Assembly (NCBI GenBank): GCA_012798135.1
Contig: JAAZNU010000118.1
Span: 1 to 5,453 of the forward strand
From: Veillonellaceae bacterium
Lineage (GTDB): Bacteria > Bacillota_C > Negativicutes > UBA1444
DNA: 5,453 bases
Reading direction: 5' to 3'
In this document: piece after piece, positions 5,168 through 5,453 of the stretch
How the letters are laid out: each line of letters begins with the position of its first letter
How positions within the stretch are numbered: position 1 is the first letter of the stretch
Notes under the pieces: generated by a model
What the model was told of the DNA's origin: nothing
Database searches by the model: none
The model's input: the letters and a program-made list of their open reading frames with translations, nothing else
Position numbers and translations under genes: made by a program

Positions 5168-5453
5168 TTACTCTACCTCCCTATCTAAACAATAATATGC
5201 ACTCGCTGTTCTAGTCTCCCAAACTTCAACACTTATCTCATCTATATTTTCTGGTAATACCTCATCCAAATCATGCGCAAACTTCCATGCCATAAACTCC
5301 ATCGTTGGATTCTCTGTATTCATCGTGAGATTAAGACATTTGTGGTCGTGTGGCTTTATTATGAGGTCTTTTAATACTCCTACATCTACTAACATGTTCG
5401 TTTTTAGATCTATATTTCCCCATAAAGTCACCTTAACTTTATAAGTGTGTCCA
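5168..5453 (-). CDS. queD: 6-carboxy-tetrahydropterin synthase (QueD), C-terminal part, cut by window edge
   Basis: QueD (6-pyruvoyl-tetrahydropterin synthase family) converts dihydroneopterin triphosphate, the FolE product, to 6-carboxy-5,6,7,8-tetrahydropterin. The frame is open to the right edge. A GTG at 5431 is an internal valine rather than the start, because the upstream codons read GHTYKVK, the zinc-binding 'HGH-x-Y' region of the family. Further family signatures follow: VDVGVLK (usually DFxxLK), HDHKCLN containing the catalytic Asp-His pair (E. coli LDHHYLN), ENPTMEFMA (E. coli ENPTSEVLA), and VEVWETRTASAYY with the pterin-binding Glu (E. coli VKETCTAGCIY). The missing N-terminal ~30-35 residues would hold the other zinc histidines and the catalytic Cys. 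The gene leads the visible operon into the 162-aa, 183-aa and queE genes. Confidence 0.92.
   Translation of the reverse strand, partial: GHTYKVKVTLWGNIDLKTNMLVDVGVLKDLIIKPHDHKCLNLTMNTENPTMEFMAWKFAHDLDEVLPENIDEISVEVWETRTASAYYCLDREVE

Noticed and set aside
5168..5431. QueD starting at the internal GTG (5431)
   Set aside because: The codons upstream of the GTG are open and encode GHTYKVK, the conserved zinc-binding region of QueD, so the gene continues past the window edge.

Overview
The window looks like part of a phage (or prophage) early/metabolic region, most likely from a low-GC Gram-positive host. It is AT-rich. Every supportable gene lies on the minus strand, packed with tiny gaps or 4-base ATGA overlaps. 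Several starts have strong AAGGAGG/GGAGG-type ribosome binding sites, and many of the genes are very small and unrecognised. The phage origin is inferred from this architecture, from an HNH endonuclease remnant and from a RecB/Cas4-like nuclease. No structural or packaging gene is present to prove it.

Transcription runs from right to left. At the right edge is the C-terminal part of queD (6-carboxy-tetrahydropterin synthase), cut by the window end. Then come two unrecognised proteins (162 and 183 aa) and queE (7-carboxy-7-deazaguanine synthase, a radical SAM enzyme). Next are two micro-genes found by reading the frames directly: a 33-aa single-span membrane peptide and a 57-aa cysteine-rich peptide. 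They are followed by a PD-(D/E)XK nuclease of the RecB/Cas4 type, a frameshifted HNH endonuclease, a 278-aa protein with a Cys/His cluster near its C terminus, an unrecognised 88-aa protein, and folE (GTP cyclohydrolase I). After folE comes a run of small genes: a 66-aa protein, a 55-aa coiled-coil protein, a 60-aa protein with two membrane segments, and the start of a further gene (GTG start) that leaves the window on the left. The only noticeable non-coding gaps are about 44 bases of AT-rich sequence (99-142) and about 27 bases near 3170-3196. No tRNA, CRISPR array, insertion sequence or convincing terminator was seen.

The functional core is the first three steps of 7-deazaguanine synthesis. 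FolE converts GTP to dihydroneopterin triphosphate, QueD converts that to 6-carboxy-tetrahydropterin, and QueE converts that to 7-carboxy-7-deazaguanine (CDG). QueC, which would make preQ0, and a DNA transglycosylase (DpdA type) are not in the window and may lie outside it. In phages such gene sets usually supply a modified guanine for the phage's own DNA as protection from host restriction. The unknown genes lying between queD, queE and folE are candidates for parts of the same system.
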